64,000 nucleotides of DNA from CAVUQH01 sp963774445 (GTDB lineage: Bacteria; Myxococcota_A; Polyangia; Haliangiales; Haliangiaceae), in NCBI GenBank assembly GCA_963774445.1, contig CAVZFC010000022.1, positions 656,429 through 720,428 on the forward strand. Reading direction: 5' to 3'. Position 1 is the first letter of the stretch. Each line of letters starts with the position of its first letter. Below are positions 11,817 to 20,179 of the stretch, in pieces. The translations under genes were made by a program, and so were the position numbers. The notes under the pieces were generated by a model. The model had not been told where the DNA came from and searched no databases. It worked only from the letters and a program-made list of their open reading frames with translations.

Positions 11817-12677
11817 TCATTCGACGGGGAAGCGCCGGCGAAGCTCGGCCGCCATCTCCAGCAGCTCGGGCGGCGGGTCGAAGTGGCCCGAGTAGTGTTC
11901 GAACTGCCGGCCGAGCAGCCCCAGTCGCTGCTCGAACGGCGGCAGGCTCCACGGGTCGAGCAGCGGTCGCTCGAACGGCGGCAGGTCGCCGCGCTGGTAC
12001 TCCAGGTTGATCGACACGCGCGGCACCGGCGGCTCGGGGTCGGCGCAGCCGCCCCAGTGGATCAGCGCGTGGTTCCAGCCCAGGATCGATCCGGCCGGCG
12101 CGGGCAGGGCGCGCACCGCCTGCGGGTCGGGCACCTCGACGTCGTCGTTGCACGCGGCGTACAGCGCGTCGGCGTGGGCCGGCAGGCAGTAGATACAGCC
12201 GTTGGCCGGGGTCGCGTCGGTGATCGGGATCCACAGGCTGAGGCTGGCCGGCATGCCGTTGGGCAGGATGCGGTCGAAACCGTGCTCGCGGTGCGGCTCC
12301 CAGCCGCGCTCGTTGCCGGCCACTCGCCACGCCCACAGGCCGGGCACGAACCGGAAGTCGGCGCCGAGCAGGGTGGACAGGATCGACCCCGCCCACGCCG
12401 ACGTGTGCCACGGCTGGTCGTAGACGAACAGGAAGCTGGTCGGCACGCTGGCTTCCGATAGCCGCTCGACCGCGGCCGCCATCGCCGCCATCGGCGCCGG
12501 ATCGATCACCGACGGCAGGACGAAGTAGCCGTCCTCCAGCATGGCGCCCAGCAGGCGGGCGCGCAGGGCGTCGTCGACCTCGAGCGCGGGCGTCGCCTGC
12601 GGGCCGCCGATGGTCAGCTCGGGGCAGAGCGCGCGCCAGTAGTCGGGCGTCGCCGCGCGCTCCAGCCATGCGTCCAT
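11817..12677 (-). CDS. Phytanoyl-CoA dioxygenase (PhyH) family protein
   Basis: 286 residues from ATG 12677 (a GTG at 12698 would add 7). The fold is that of an Fe(II)/2-oxoglutarate oxygenase: a likely iron-binding H-x-D/E in EPHREHGFD and a distal His in NHALIHWGGCAD, with a downstream Arg (PRVSINLEYQRG) suited to binding 2-oxoglutarate. PhyH-family enzymes hydroxylate or halogenate small molecules; substrate cannot be told. A longer in-frame reading to 12893 overlaps the next gene and looks antisense, so it was not used. It follows the VAT-1-like gene after 52 bases on the same strand and may share its transcript. Confidence 0.8.
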   Translation of the reverse strand: MDAWLERAATPDYWRALCPELTIGGPQATPALEVDDALRARLLGAMLEDGYFVLPSVIDPAPMAAMAAAVERLSEASVPTSFLFVYDQPWHTSAWAGSILSTLLGADFRFVPGLWAWRVAGNERGWEPHREHGFDRILPNGMPASLSLWIPITDATPANGCIYCLPAHADALYAACNDDVEVPDPQAVRALPAPAGSILGWNHALIHWGGCADPEPPVPRVSINLEYQRGDLPPFERPLLDPWSLPPFEQRLGLLGRQFEHYSGHFDPPPELLEMAAELRRRFPVE

Positions 12678-12729
12678 GCTCTGCCCCGGCGTTGCCACCG
12701 GCCGACGATAGCGCGGCCCCGGCGCGGCG

Positions 12730-13740
12730 TCACCAGGACAGGAGCACCTTGCCCAGCGCCCGGCGGGTCTGCAGGAGCTCGTGGGCCTGGGCGGCGTCCT
12801 CGGCGGCGAACACCTTGCCGACGTGGGGATGGAGCTCCATCTTCTCGACGTCAACCAGCTTGTTGGTGAGGTACTCGACCCACTTGTCGTCACCCAGGAT
12901 GTGCAGGGCGTTGAGCGCGTAGATGCCGGTGTTCGAGTCGAACATCTTGAGCACCGACATCCGCGGCGTCCGCAGCGCGGCCTTGGCGATGCGGAAGAAG
13001 TTGCGCTTGCCGTCCTTGACCCCCGAGCTGAGGCCGATGCAGACCATCCGCCCGGTCATCTGCAGCCGCGGCAGCTGCTTCTTGATCTCGGCGCCGCCCG
13101 AGGCGTTGAGGATGAAGTCGAAGCCGCGTAGCGAGGCGTCGGCGTAAAAGTCGTCGCGGGTGTAGGCGTCGGCGCCCAGGTCGCGGATGTAGTCGAGCTT
13201 GGCTGCCGTCGTCGTCAGGCCGACCACCTCGGCGCCGGCGTAGCGCGCCATCTGGATGGCGATGGTGCCGACGCCGCCGGTAGCGCACTCGATCAGCACG
13301 CGGTCGCCGGCGCGCACTCGGGCCATCTCGAACAGCGCCAGCTCGGCGGTGAAGAAGTTGACCGGCAGGGCGGCGCCTTCGGCCAGGTCGTGACCGTCGG
13401 GCAACGGGAAGACCTGCGTCGCGGGCACCGACACTCGGTCGGCGTAGCCGCCGAAATAGGTGCCGGCCACGACCCGATCGCCGGGGGCGAAGCGCGTGAC
13501 GTTGGCGCCGACCGACTCGACCACGCCGCTGACCTCGTAGCCCGGGACGAACGGCTTCTTGGGTGCGTCCGGGTAGAAGCCGAGACGCATCTGGATGTCG
13601 GCGAAGTTGATGCCGGAGTACTTCACGGCGATGGCGACGTCGTCCGGTCCGACGTTGGGCGCGGGGCGTTCGCGGAGGACGAGGTTCTTGGCGGGGCCGA
13701 ACTTCTCGATGGCGATCTCGCGGCGGGTGTTGGTGGTCAT
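12730..13740 (-). CDS. VAT-1-like zinc-independent NADPH:quinone oxidoreductase (MDR superfamily)
   Basis: 336 residues starting at ATG 13740, with GAGGA 7 bases upstream. The N-terminal GroES-like domain carries SGINFADIQMRLGFYP and PGYEVSGVVESVG; the Rossmann domain has CATGGVGTIAIQMARYAGA. Catalytic-zinc Cys/His residues of true alcohol dehydrogenases are absent, placing it with quinone oxidoreductases and closest in motif to VAT-1. The long in-frame start at 13764 adds only eight residues upstream of the Shine-Dalgarno sequence. An ArsR-type regulator gene lies just upstream on the same strand, and both leaders share the 9-mer TATCGAACT, so this gene is likely under its control. Confidence 0.9.
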   Translation of the reverse strand: MTTNTRREIAIEKFGPAKNLVLRERPAPNVGPDDVAIAVKYSGINFADIQMRLGFYPDAPKKPFVPGYEVSGVVESVGANVTRFAPGDRVVAGTYFGGYADRVSVPATQVFPLPDGHDLAEGAALPVNFFTAELALFEMARVRAGDRVLIECATGGVGTIAIQMARYAGAEVVGLTTTAAKLDYIRDLGADAYTRDDFYADASLRGFDFILNASGGAEIKKQLPRLQMTGRMVCIGLSSGVKDGKRNFFRIAKAALRTPRMSVLKMFDSNTGIYALNALHILGDDKWVEYLTNKLVDVEKMELHPHVGKVFAAEDAAQAHELLQTRRALGKVLLSW

Positions 13741-13765
13741 CGTGGTTCCTCTAAATTTTGACAAG

Positions 13766-13774
13766 TATCGAACT
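13766..13774. promoter_or_regulatory. Candidate ArsR operator copy upstream of the VAT-1-like gene
   Basis: The 9-mer TATCGAACT occurs here, 26 bp before the oxidoreductase ATG, and again at 14138-14146 inside the arsR promoter. Two exact copies in the only two leaders of this small unit suggest a shared operator. A run of eight T (minus strand, 13792-13785) just after the arsR stop may help end its transcript. Confidence 0.4.
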
Positions 13775-13797
13775 GTTAGACGAAAAAAAAGCCCAGC

Positions 13798-14118
13798 TCA
13801 GCCGCGCGTGGGGAACATGGCGGCGAGCTCGCGCATTGCCTCGGGACGCACCGTGCAGATCAGGTGCTTGCCCTCTTTGTGGGTCTCGATGAGACCCGCG
13901 TTCTCCAGCTCCTTGACGTGGTGACTGACCGTGGGCGCGCCGATCTCGAGGTTTCCCAGCAGCCCGCTGAGAAAGCAGGAGTGCACCCGGCCGCGCGCCA
14001 GGTCCAGCCGGCTCTCTTCGAGCAGGTTGAGGAACAGCTTCAGCCGGTTGGGGTTGGACAGGGCCTTGAACGCCTTGCTCAGGCGCTTGAGGTCCCTGTC
14101 TTCGACGGGCGGTGCCAC
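13798..14118 (-). CDS. ArsR-family winged-helix transcriptional regulator
   Basis: 106 residues. The HTH reads LKRLSKAFKALSNPNRLKLFLNLL, then a central insertion ending in CFLSGLLG, the recognition helix IGAPTVSHHVKELENAGLI and a wing ETHKEGKHLICTVRP. Only one Cys (in SCFLSG) is present, so the classic metal-thiolate site is not evident and the inducer may be organic. It starts at a GTG; no Shine-Dalgarno sequence precedes it, and the promoter at 14125-14153 places the transcript start at about the GTG, so the mRNA may be leaderless. It lies between the molybdenum hydroxylase and the oxidoreductase, which it probably regulates. Confidence 0.88.
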   Translation of the reverse strand: MAPPVEDRDLKRLSKAFKALSNPNRLKLFLNLLEESRLDLARGRVHSCFLSGLLGNLEIGAPTVSHHVKELENAGLIETHKEGKHLICTVRPEAMRELAAMFPTRG

Positions 14119-14124
14119 ACTTCG

Positions 14125-14153
14125 TCATTACGACGACTATCGAACTATGTCAA
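14125..14153 (-). promoter_or_regulatory. Sigma-70-type promoter of arsR with embedded operator
   Basis: On the minus strand: -35 TTGACA (14153-14148), 17-bp spacer, -10 TAATGA (14130-14125). The spacer contains AGTTCGATA, complement of the 9-mer also found at 13766-13774. The -35 overlaps the stop codon of the upstream hydroxylase gene. Expected transcript start is ~14118, the first base of the arsR GTG. Confidence 0.6.
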
Positions 14154-16303
14154 GCCGAAATCGGCAGCGACCGGATCGGCTTGCCGGTCAGCGCCCGCAG
14201 GGCGTTGCAGACCGACGGGGCAATCGGCGGCACGCCGGGCTCGCCGATGCCGCCGTGGGCGTCGCCGCTGGGGACCAGGTGGGTCTCGACCGCCGGCATC
14301 TCGGCCATGCGCAGGATCTTGTAGGTGTCGAAGTTGCCCGGCACGGCGCGGCCGCCCTCGATCGGAATCTGGCCGTAGAGCGCGGCGGTCAGGCCGTAGG
14401 CGATGCCGCTCTCCATCTGCGCGACGATGGTGTCCGGGTTGACCACCTGACCGCAGTCGACGGCGCAGACCACGCGGTGGACGCGCGGCTTGCCGCCCTC
14501 CAGCGATACCTCGGCGACCTCGGCGACGAAGCTGCCGAACGCCTCGTGCACGGCGATGCCGCGGGCGCGCCCCTCGGGCAGCGGCGAGCCCCAGCCGGCC
14601 TTGGTCGCGGCGGTCTCGAGCACGGCGCGGTGGCGCGGCTGCTTGGCCAACAGCTTGCGGCGCGCCTCGTACGGGTCGGCGCCGCCCAGTGCGCACAGCT
14701 CGTCGAAGAAGCACTCGGTGACGTAGGCGTTCTGCGAGCTGCCGACCGAGCGCCACCACCAGACGCTGATCGGAAGCTCGACGTTGGCGTACGACACGTA
14801 GAGATCGCGGATGGCGTACGGCAGGTTGGCGGCGCCCTCGACGCCGGCGCCGTCGATGCCGTCTTTCAGTGTGCCCATCATCGGCTTGAGGATCGACGGG
14901 CTGGCGATGCGGTGCGACCAGGCCACCGGCAGGCCGCCGGCGCCGACCGCGCCGCTCATGATGTTGTAGGCGGTCGGCCGGTACCAGCCGCCGCGGACGT
15001 CGTCCTCGCGGTCCCAGACCACCTTGACCGGCTTGCCGATCTGTTTGGCCAGGTGGACCGCGTCAGCGACGAAGTCGGTCTGCGACCGCCGGCCGAAGCC
15101 ACCGCCGAGCAGCGTCTGGTGGACCTGGATCTTGTCGGCGGAGAAGCCGGTGATCTCGGACGCGGTCTTGCCCGTGCCGGACGGGGTCTGCGTGGCCGCC
15201 CAGATCTCGCACTGGCCGCCGCCGACGCGGGCGGTGCACGACAGCGGCTCCATCGGCGCGTGGGCCAGATACGGCACCTGGTAGATCGCTGCGAGCTTCT
15301 TCTGCGCCCTGGCGATCGCCTTGTCGGCGTGGCCGTCGTTGCGCGCGACCGCACCGGTGGGGGCGGCGGCGGCGCACAGCTCGGTGATCTTCTTCGACGA
15401 CAGGTCGCCGTGGCCGCCGTCGTCCCAGGTCACCTTCAGCGCCTTGCGACCCTGCAGCGCCGCCCAGGTGTGGTCGGCGACCACTGCCACGCCGGTGGGG
15501 ATGCGCACCACGTCGCGCACCCCCGGCACCTTGCGCGCCGCGGCGTCGTTGACCGCCTTCAGCGAGCCGCCGAAGATCGGGCAGTGCTCGACCGACGCGT
15601 AGACCATGTCGGGAACGCGCACGTCCATGCCGAACACGGCGCTGCCGTTGACCTTGGACGGGATGTCGAGGCGCGGCATCGGCTTGCCGATGTAGCGCAG
15701 CTTTTCGGCCGGCATCAGCGCCGGGTCGTCGGGCGGTTCGATGGTGGCCGCGCTGTCGACCAGCTCGCCGAAGCTGGCGCTCTTGCCACCGGGGTGGGTG
15801 ACGGTGCCGTCGGCCGCGACGCATTCTGACGCGTCCACCTTCCACTCGGCCGCGGCGGCGGCGATGAGCATGGCGCGGGCGGCGGCGCCGGCGCGGCGCA
15901 AACCGGCGATGCCGGTGCGGATGCTGGTCGAGCCGCCGGTTGACTGGCGGCCGTACTTGGCTTCGTCCAGCGGCGCGTTGACCGCGCTGACGTCCTCCCA
16001 GCGGGCGGCCAGCTCGTCGGCCAGGATCATCGGCAGCGAGGTCAAGACCCCCTGACCCATCTCGGCCTCGGGAATGAACAGCGTCACCTTGCCGTCGGGA
16101 TCGATGCGAATCCAGGCGTTGAGATCGGAGCCGCTGGCCGGCGCCGGCGGCGTCTGTGGCTCGAGCTGGCGCGGCTCGATCGGCACTGGCTTGGGCGCCG
16201 GCGGCGCGTCGCTCTTCTTGCTCTTGCAGCCGAACAGATCGAAGCCGAGGAGCAGACCGCCGCCCGCGGCGACGCTGACCTGGAGGAAGCCGCGGCGGTT
16301 CAC
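14150..16303 (-). CDS. Molybdenum hydroxylase large subunit (isoquinoline 1-oxidoreductase beta-like), Tat-exported
   Basis: 717 residues. The GTG at 16303 overlaps the small-subunit stop (GTGA) and has GGAGGT 5 bases upstream. The N-terminus NRRGFLQVSVAAGGGLLLGF is a twin-arginine signal; a Cys at FGCKSKK could even be a weak lipobox. The mature part is the aldehyde oxidase/xanthine dehydrogenase molybdopterin-binding domain: EMGQGVLTSLPMILADEL, GGGFGRRSQTDFVADAV, and near the C-terminus GGIGEPGVPP, whose Glu is the catalytic base. It should hydroxylate a heteroaromatic or aldehyde substrate in the periplasm, passing electrons through the 2Fe-2S small subunit. A frame extending to 16609 is antisense to the small subunit and was rejected. 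Confidence 0.93.
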   Translation of the reverse strand: MNRRGFLQVSVAAGGGLLLGFDLFGCKSKKSDAPPAPKPVPIEPRQLEPQTPPAPASGSDLNAWIRIDPDGKVTLFIPEAEMGQGVLTSLPMILADELAARWEDVSAVNAPLDEAKYGRQSTGGSTSIRTGIAGLRRAGAAARAMLIAAAAAEWKVDASECVAADGTVTHPGGKSASFGELVDSAATIEPPDDPALMPAEKLRYIGKPMPRLDIPSKVNGSAVFGMDVRVPDMVYASVEHCPIFGGSLKAVNDAAARKVPGVRDVVRIPTGVAVVADHTWAALQGRKALKVTWDDGGHGDLSSKKITELCAAAAPTGAVARNDGHADKAIARAQKKLAAIYQVPYLAHAPMEPLSCTARVGGGQCEIWAATQTPSGTGKTASEITGFSADKIQVHQTLLGGGFGRRSQTDFVADAVHLAKQIGKPVKVVWDREDDVRGGWYRPTAYNIMSGAVGAGGLPVAWSHRIASPSILKPMMGTLKDGIDGAGVEGAANLPYAIRDLYVSYANVELPISVWWWRSVGSSQNAYVTECFFDELCALGGADPYEARRKLLAKQPRHRAVLETAATKAGWGSPLPEGRARGIAVHEAFGSFVAEVAEVSLEGGKPRVHRVVCAVDCGQVVNPDTIVAQMESGIAYGLTAALYGQIPIEGGRAVPGNFDTYKILRMAEMPAVETHLVPSGDAHGGIGEPGVPPIAPSVCNALRALTGKPIRSLPISA

Positions 16304-16785
16304 TGCCCACCTCCCTCGGTCTTGGCCGCCGGCTGCCCGGCGGCGCGGTGGATGGCGCGGCGAATGCGGTTGTAGGTGCCGCAGCGGCAGATGTTGACCG
16401 ACATGGCCTGATCGATGTCGGCGTCGGTCGGCTTGGGCTTGGTCGCGAGCAGCGCCGCCGCGGTCATGATCTGCCCCGACTGGCAGTAGCCGCACTGCGG
16501 CACCTGCTCGGCGATCCACGCCTCCTGCAGCGCGTGGCGCGACGTCTCGCCCAGCCCTTCGATCGTCGTGATCGACTTGCCGGCGACCCCGGTGATCGCC
16601 AGCTGGCACGAGAAGGTCGGCTTGCCGTCAACGTGCACGGTGCACGCGCGACACTCGCCGATCCCACAGCCAAACTTGGTTCCCGTGAGCCCCAGGAGAT
16701 CGCGCAGCACCCAGAGGAGCGGCATATCCGCGGGCGCCTCGAAGACCTGGGCCTTACCGTTGACGGTCAGCTCGTAACGCGGCAT
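16300..16785 (-). CDS. Molybdenum hydroxylase 2Fe-2S small subunit
   Basis: 161 residues from ATG 16785. The plant-type 2Fe-2S domain has CGIGECRAC plus a later Cys (TFSCQLAI); the second, helical 2Fe-2S domain has CGYCQSG and CRCG. This is the full cluster set of isoquinoline 1-oxidoreductase alpha-type subunits. No signal peptide is present, so it is probably exported bound to its Tat-bearing partner, with which it overlaps by 4 bases. A frame reaching back to 16995 is Arg/Ser-rich and lacks homologous pattern. No cytochrome subunit is encoded next to it. Confidence 0.94.
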   Translation of the reverse strand: MPRYELTVNGKAQVFEAPADMPLLWVLRDLLGLTGTKFGCGIGECRACTVHVDGKPTFSCQLAITGVAGKSITTIEGLGETSRHALQEAWIAEQVPQCGYCQSGQIMTAAALLATKPKPTDADIDQAMSVNICRCGTYNRIRRAIHRAAGQPAAKTEGGGQ

Positions 16786-16921
16786 CGGCTGGAGGATACC
16801 CCAGGCAGCCGCGCCTTCCACCCCGTGCCGGCGCTCGTATAGCAGGTAGTGGGGGACTGTCCGACAAAGCGCACCACGGCGCGGCTTGCTCGCCTCCGCG
16901 GGCGACCGATATCCTGACCGC

Positions 16922-17260
16922 ATGACTCTTCGATCGATGCTCGGTGCGATCGTGCTGCTGTTGGTTGCGTGCAACAGCGGCGGCGTCGGCTTCAACGGGG
17001 ACGTCGTCGGTGGTGCGTGCCGCGGCGACCGCGATTGCGCCGAGCAGTGTGTCGGCGGGGGTGATTTCCCCGACGGGACTTGTACCGTCGCGTGCCGGGA
17101 CGACCGCGACTGCCCGGCCTCGACCTGGTGTGCCGAGAAGGCCGGCGGCGTTTGCCTGCTCGACTGCTACGACGACAGGGACTGCAGAGTCAACTACACC
17201 TGCAAGGACGTAGACAGTCACGGCGCGGGCGGCCGCGTGGCGGTCTGCATTGGTCGCTGA
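16922..17260 (+). CDS. Small Cys-rich lipoprotein
   Basis: 112 residues from ATG 16922, divergent from the hydroxylase operon (136-bp spacer). Signal peptide ends in lipobox LVAC (~15-18). The mature protein holds three repeats of the kind C-R/Y-x-D-x-D-C (RGDRDC, RDDRDC, YDDRDC), each followed by further Cys, a disulphide-rich pattern common among myxobacterial secreted proteins. Function unknown. Confidence 0.75.
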   Translation: MTLRSMLGAIVLLLVACNSGGVGFNGDVVGGACRGDRDCAEQCVGGGDFPDGTCTVACRDDRDCPASTWCAEKAGGVCLLDCYDDRDCRVNYTCKDVDSHGAGGRVAVCIGR

Positions 17261-17471
17261 TTCCGGGGTAGCGCGCCCTACGCTCGCGAAGTGGCCAGAG
17301 CCCTTCTGCCAGCTCCGCTGAGAAGCGGAGTGATTGTGATCGCGGTGGGTGTCCCCGACACGGTGGGGCGATTCGACACACCGAACGAAGGCGATTCGCG
17401 CGCGGAGCGCGGCGGAGCCGGCGAACGGGGGGACGGCACGCAACCTGCTCCGTGACGGGGCGGAGGAACTC

Positions 17472-18248
17472 ATGAAGCACACTACTCGAAAGACTATTTC
17501 TCGATCGTGGTCGCGTTCGCTCGGGCTCGGGCTGGGCGCGGTGATGGCGATGGGCGCGTGCTCGAGCAGCGGCGGCGACACGCCGACGCATTCCGACTAC
17601 GATGAGGTCGCCCAGAGCATGTCGCCGGTGATCGTCCGCGACATGGACTCGAATCAGACCGCAATCCGCGTGACCCGCGGCGACCTGCCGTTGTGGTTGA
17701 GCTTCCAGACGGACGGCACCGTGGGTGGCAAGGACGGCGGTCTGCAATGGTCGATCTCGCTGACCTGCTACGACTCGGCCGGCAACGAGCAGGCGTCGTG
17801 CGGTGACACCACCGACCGCGCGGACATGGCCGTCAACGTGAGCGGGTCACTCACCCTCGGCGGCTGGGACGGCTCGCTCGATGCGCACCGTCACTGGACC
17901 TTCGCGAGCCTGACCAGCGATACGGTCAACGCCAACGGCGACACGCGCGTGCAGGCGTCGTCAACGTTCGAATCGATGTCGAAGCAGGTGATGCGCTCGT
18001 TCGAGACCAACTACGACGGCTCGTACAACCTGAGCATCCCGCGCGACGACCCGGCGCTGGCCACCGGCGAGGCCCACGGCATGGTGGTCGCCGACCGCCA
18101 GGGCAGCGGCCCCAACGGCGACGCCTCGGCGCACTTCGAGATCACTGTCAACGTAACCCTGGATGGTAGCGGCATCGCCACCGTGACCCTGGACGGCAAT
18201 GCCACCTATCAGGTCAACTTGCACACCGGCGAGGTAACGCGCTCCTGA
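17472..18248 (+). CDS. Lipoprotein of unknown function
   Basis: 258 residues starting at ATG 17472, chosen because GGAGG lies 5 bases upstream and a signal peptide with a lipobox (MGAC) follows. The mature protein is rich in Thr, Ser, Asp and Gly and in beta-strand patterns (GSLTLGGWDGSLDAHRHWTF, ITVNVTLDGSGIATVTLDG), like a surface beta-barrel or lipocalin-like protein. I do not recognise the family. It ends 44 bases before the convergent GMC oxidoreductase. The 211-bp spacer before it (17261-17471) shows no gene or clear promoter. Confidence 0.75.
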   Translation: MKHTTRKTISRSWSRSLGLGLGAVMAMGACSSSGGDTPTHSDYDEVAQSMSPVIVRDMDSNQTAIRVTRGDLPLWLSFQTDGTVGGKDGGLQWSISLTCYDSAGNEQASCGDTTDRADMAVNVSGSLTLGGWDGSLDAHRHWTFASLTSDTVNANGDTRVQASSTFESMSKQVMRSFETNYDGSYNLSIPRDDPALATGEAHGMVVADRQGSGPNGDASAHFEITVNVTLDGSGIATVTLDGNATYQVNLHTGEVTRS

Positions 18249-18291
18249 CTCCCCACCCCCATCGTCCTCGTCGGCGCAACGTCTCGCCGCG

Positions 18292-19779
18292 CTATGCCCC
18301 CGGAGCCTGGCTCTGGAGGCGCGCGGCGAGGCGGCGCGACAGCACGGTCGACACCGCCATCACCGAGACCTGCGGGTTTACGCCCGTCGGCGTGGGGAAC
18401 AGGCTGGTGTCCATGACGTAGAGGCCGGGCGCGTCTTTGACCTGGCCGTCGCCGTCGGTGACGGTGCCCAAGCGCGCGGTGCCCTGCGGGTGGTAGCTGA
18501 CCAGGGTGATGTCGGCGGGGCCGAGCGGCACGCGGTCGACGGCCGACAGCTGGTCGGCGCTGTCGATCTCGAGCGGCGTCACCGTGGGAAAGAAGACCCG
18601 CTCGGCGCCGCCGGCCAGATGGATCTCGGCGGCGCGCTTCATGCCGGCGCGCAGCCGCTCGAGGCCCTGGCCGTCGAGCGCGTAGTCGACGACCTTCTTG
18701 CCCTTGCGGTTGCGACGCACGCGCCCGGGGGCGTTGCGGTCGCGGACGACGGCGCCGCCGGCCCAGGCGCGCTGGATCTGCCGCGCGATCTCTTTGTGTG
18801 CGCGGCCGAAGCCGGGCGCGCCCGCGGCGCCGAACGCCGACGAGCCGGCGCCCATCTCGATCAGGTAGCCGTCGTCGACCCAGTGGTCGCTGTAGACCGC
18901 CAGCATCGCCGAAGTCCGCTCGGGCCGCGCCTGCGGGTACATGCCGGTGACGAACACCACCGGATGGACGGCCAGATGGCGGCCGACCTCGGCGCCGCCC
19001 AGGCGGTGGTCCATCAGCATGAGCGGCGTCTGGATGGCGCCGCACGACAGCACCACGGCGCGGGCGCGCACGGTCAGCCGGCCGGCCGGCGTCCTGGCGA
19101 CGACGCCGCGTGCGCGGCCGCCGTCCAGCTGGATCTCGGTCACCTCGGCGTCGCAGTAGATGCGCGCCTTCTTCGCCAGCGCCGCCGGCAGGTAGCTCTG
19201 GTCCATCGACTGCTTGCAGCCGTAGGCGCAGCCGAAGAAGCAGTAGCAGCAGCCCTTGCAGTCCTTGACGTTGCGCGTGATCGGCTTGGCCTTCACGCCG
19301 AGCGCTTCCAACCCCGCTGCCTGCGCCGTGCCGCCGTCGAGGTAGCGGCCCTGGTTGACCGTCGCGTTGATCATCGTCTCGACCTGCTCGAACACCGGCT
19401 TCAGCTCGTCGGAGGCGAAGCCGCCGATGCCGTACTCGCGCGCCCACTCGTCGAGCACGACCTCCGGGGTGCGGAAGCAGACCTCGCCGTTGACCACGGT
19501 TGACCCGCCGATGCAGCGCCCCTGGAGCAGCTGCAGCGAGCCGTCGGCCGGGCCCTGCGCGCCGCCGTTGACGTAGACCCGCCGGATGGTGTCCAGCTCG
19601 CGCTGGGTGAACTCTTCGGGCCGGATGTGCGGCCCAGCCTCGAGGCAGATCACGTCGAGGCCGGCCGACGCCAGCTCGTAGACCGCCGGGGCGCCGCCGC
19701 CGCCGGAGCCGACGACGACGACGTCGCAGTCGAGCGCGGTCGCCGGCTCGAGCTCGCGTCCGCTGACGATCTCACTCAT
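18292..19779 (-). CDS. GMC oxidoreductase with six-Cys Fe-S-like motif
   Basis: 495 residues from ATG 19779 (GAGAGG upstream). FAD-binding Rossmann motif GSGGGG at 24-29, GGSTVVNGEVCFR at ~91-103, and a C-terminal GMC signature with HPQGTARLG and a late PTGVNPQVSVMA. A dense Cys motif lies at 174-188 (Cys 174, 177, 178, 180, 184, 188: CKGCCYCFFGCAYGC); FAD-dependent glucose dehydrogenases carry a 3Fe-4S cluster at an equivalent place. The gene overlaps by 4 bases a gluconate dehydrogenase subunit 3-like gene, the usual small partner of such enzymes. Substrate unknown (alcohol, sugar or sterol). A longer frame to 19920 is antisense-like. Confidence 0.9.
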   Translation of the reverse strand: MSEIVSGRELEPATALDCDVVVVGSGGGGAPAVYELASAGLDVICLEAGPHIRPEEFTQRELDTIRRVYVNGGAQGPADGSLQLLQGRCIGGSTVVNGEVCFRTPEVVLDEWAREYGIGGFASDELKPVFEQVETMINATVNQGRYLDGGTAQAAGLEALGVKAKPITRNVKDCKGCCYCFFGCAYGCKQSMDQSYLPAALAKKARIYCDAEVTEIQLDGGRARGVVARTPAGRLTVRARAVVLSCGAIQTPLMLMDHRLGGAEVGRHLAVHPVVFVTGMYPQARPERTSAMLAVYSDHWVDDGYLIEMGAGSSAFGAAGAPGFGRAHKEIARQIQRAWAGGAVVRDRNAPGRVRRNRKGKKVVDYALDGQGLERLRAGMKRAAEIHLAGGAERVFFPTVTPLEIDSADQLSAVDRVPLGPADITLVSYHPQGTARLGTVTDGDGQVKDAPGLYVMDTSLFPTPTGVNPQVSVMAVSTVLSRRLAARLQSQAPGA

Positions 19780-20174
19780 GGTTGCCTCTCCCGGCTTACC
19801 GCCGGCCCGGCGTAGCCGATCGTCGGCCAGGTGCGCTCGTCCTGGTAGTAGACCATCGCCATGGTGTCGCGCAGCGCTCGGTAGATGATCTTGCGCACGG
19901 CCAGGCGGCTGGTCTGCCACCGGCGTACGTACGCCTCGCGGGCCCCTGGCGACAGCTTGTGAAAGCGGCGCGCGCGCGTCAGCACCGCGCCGATGTCGAA
20001 CAGCCCCAGCGCCGTGCCCAGCCCCTTTTGTTGCTCCGGCGCCAGGTCGGCGATGAACCGGTCCATGGCGTCGGGCAAGATCTCGCCGCCGGACGGGTCG
20101 CTGTCGCCCAGCGACGGAAACAGCGTGTCGCCGAGCGCCTGGACGGTCTGCCGCTGCCGCCGGCTGAGCGTCAT
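19776..20174 (-). CDS. Gluconate 2-dehydrogenase subunit 3-like small subunit
   Basis: 132 residues from ATG 20174. The start LSRRQRQTVQALGDTLFPS matches the beginning of the mature gluconate 2-dehydrogenase gamma chain, but no Tat or Sec signal precedes it. Its stop overlaps the GMC oxidoreductase ATG (ATGA) and it begins 5 bases after the SDR gene. Such subunits help export or stabilise the catalytic GMC subunit; here neither partner has an export signal, so the complex may stay in the cytoplasm. The frame extends to 20438 only as antisense-like sequence. Confidence 0.8.
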   Translation of the reverse strand: MTLSRRQRQTVQALGDTLFPSLGDSDPSGGEILPDAMDRFIADLAPEQQKGLGTALGLFDIGAVLTRARRFHKLSPGAREAYVRRWQTSRLAVRKIIYRALRDTMAMVYYQDERTWPTIGYAGPAVSRERQP

Positions 20175-20179
20175 CGGCG

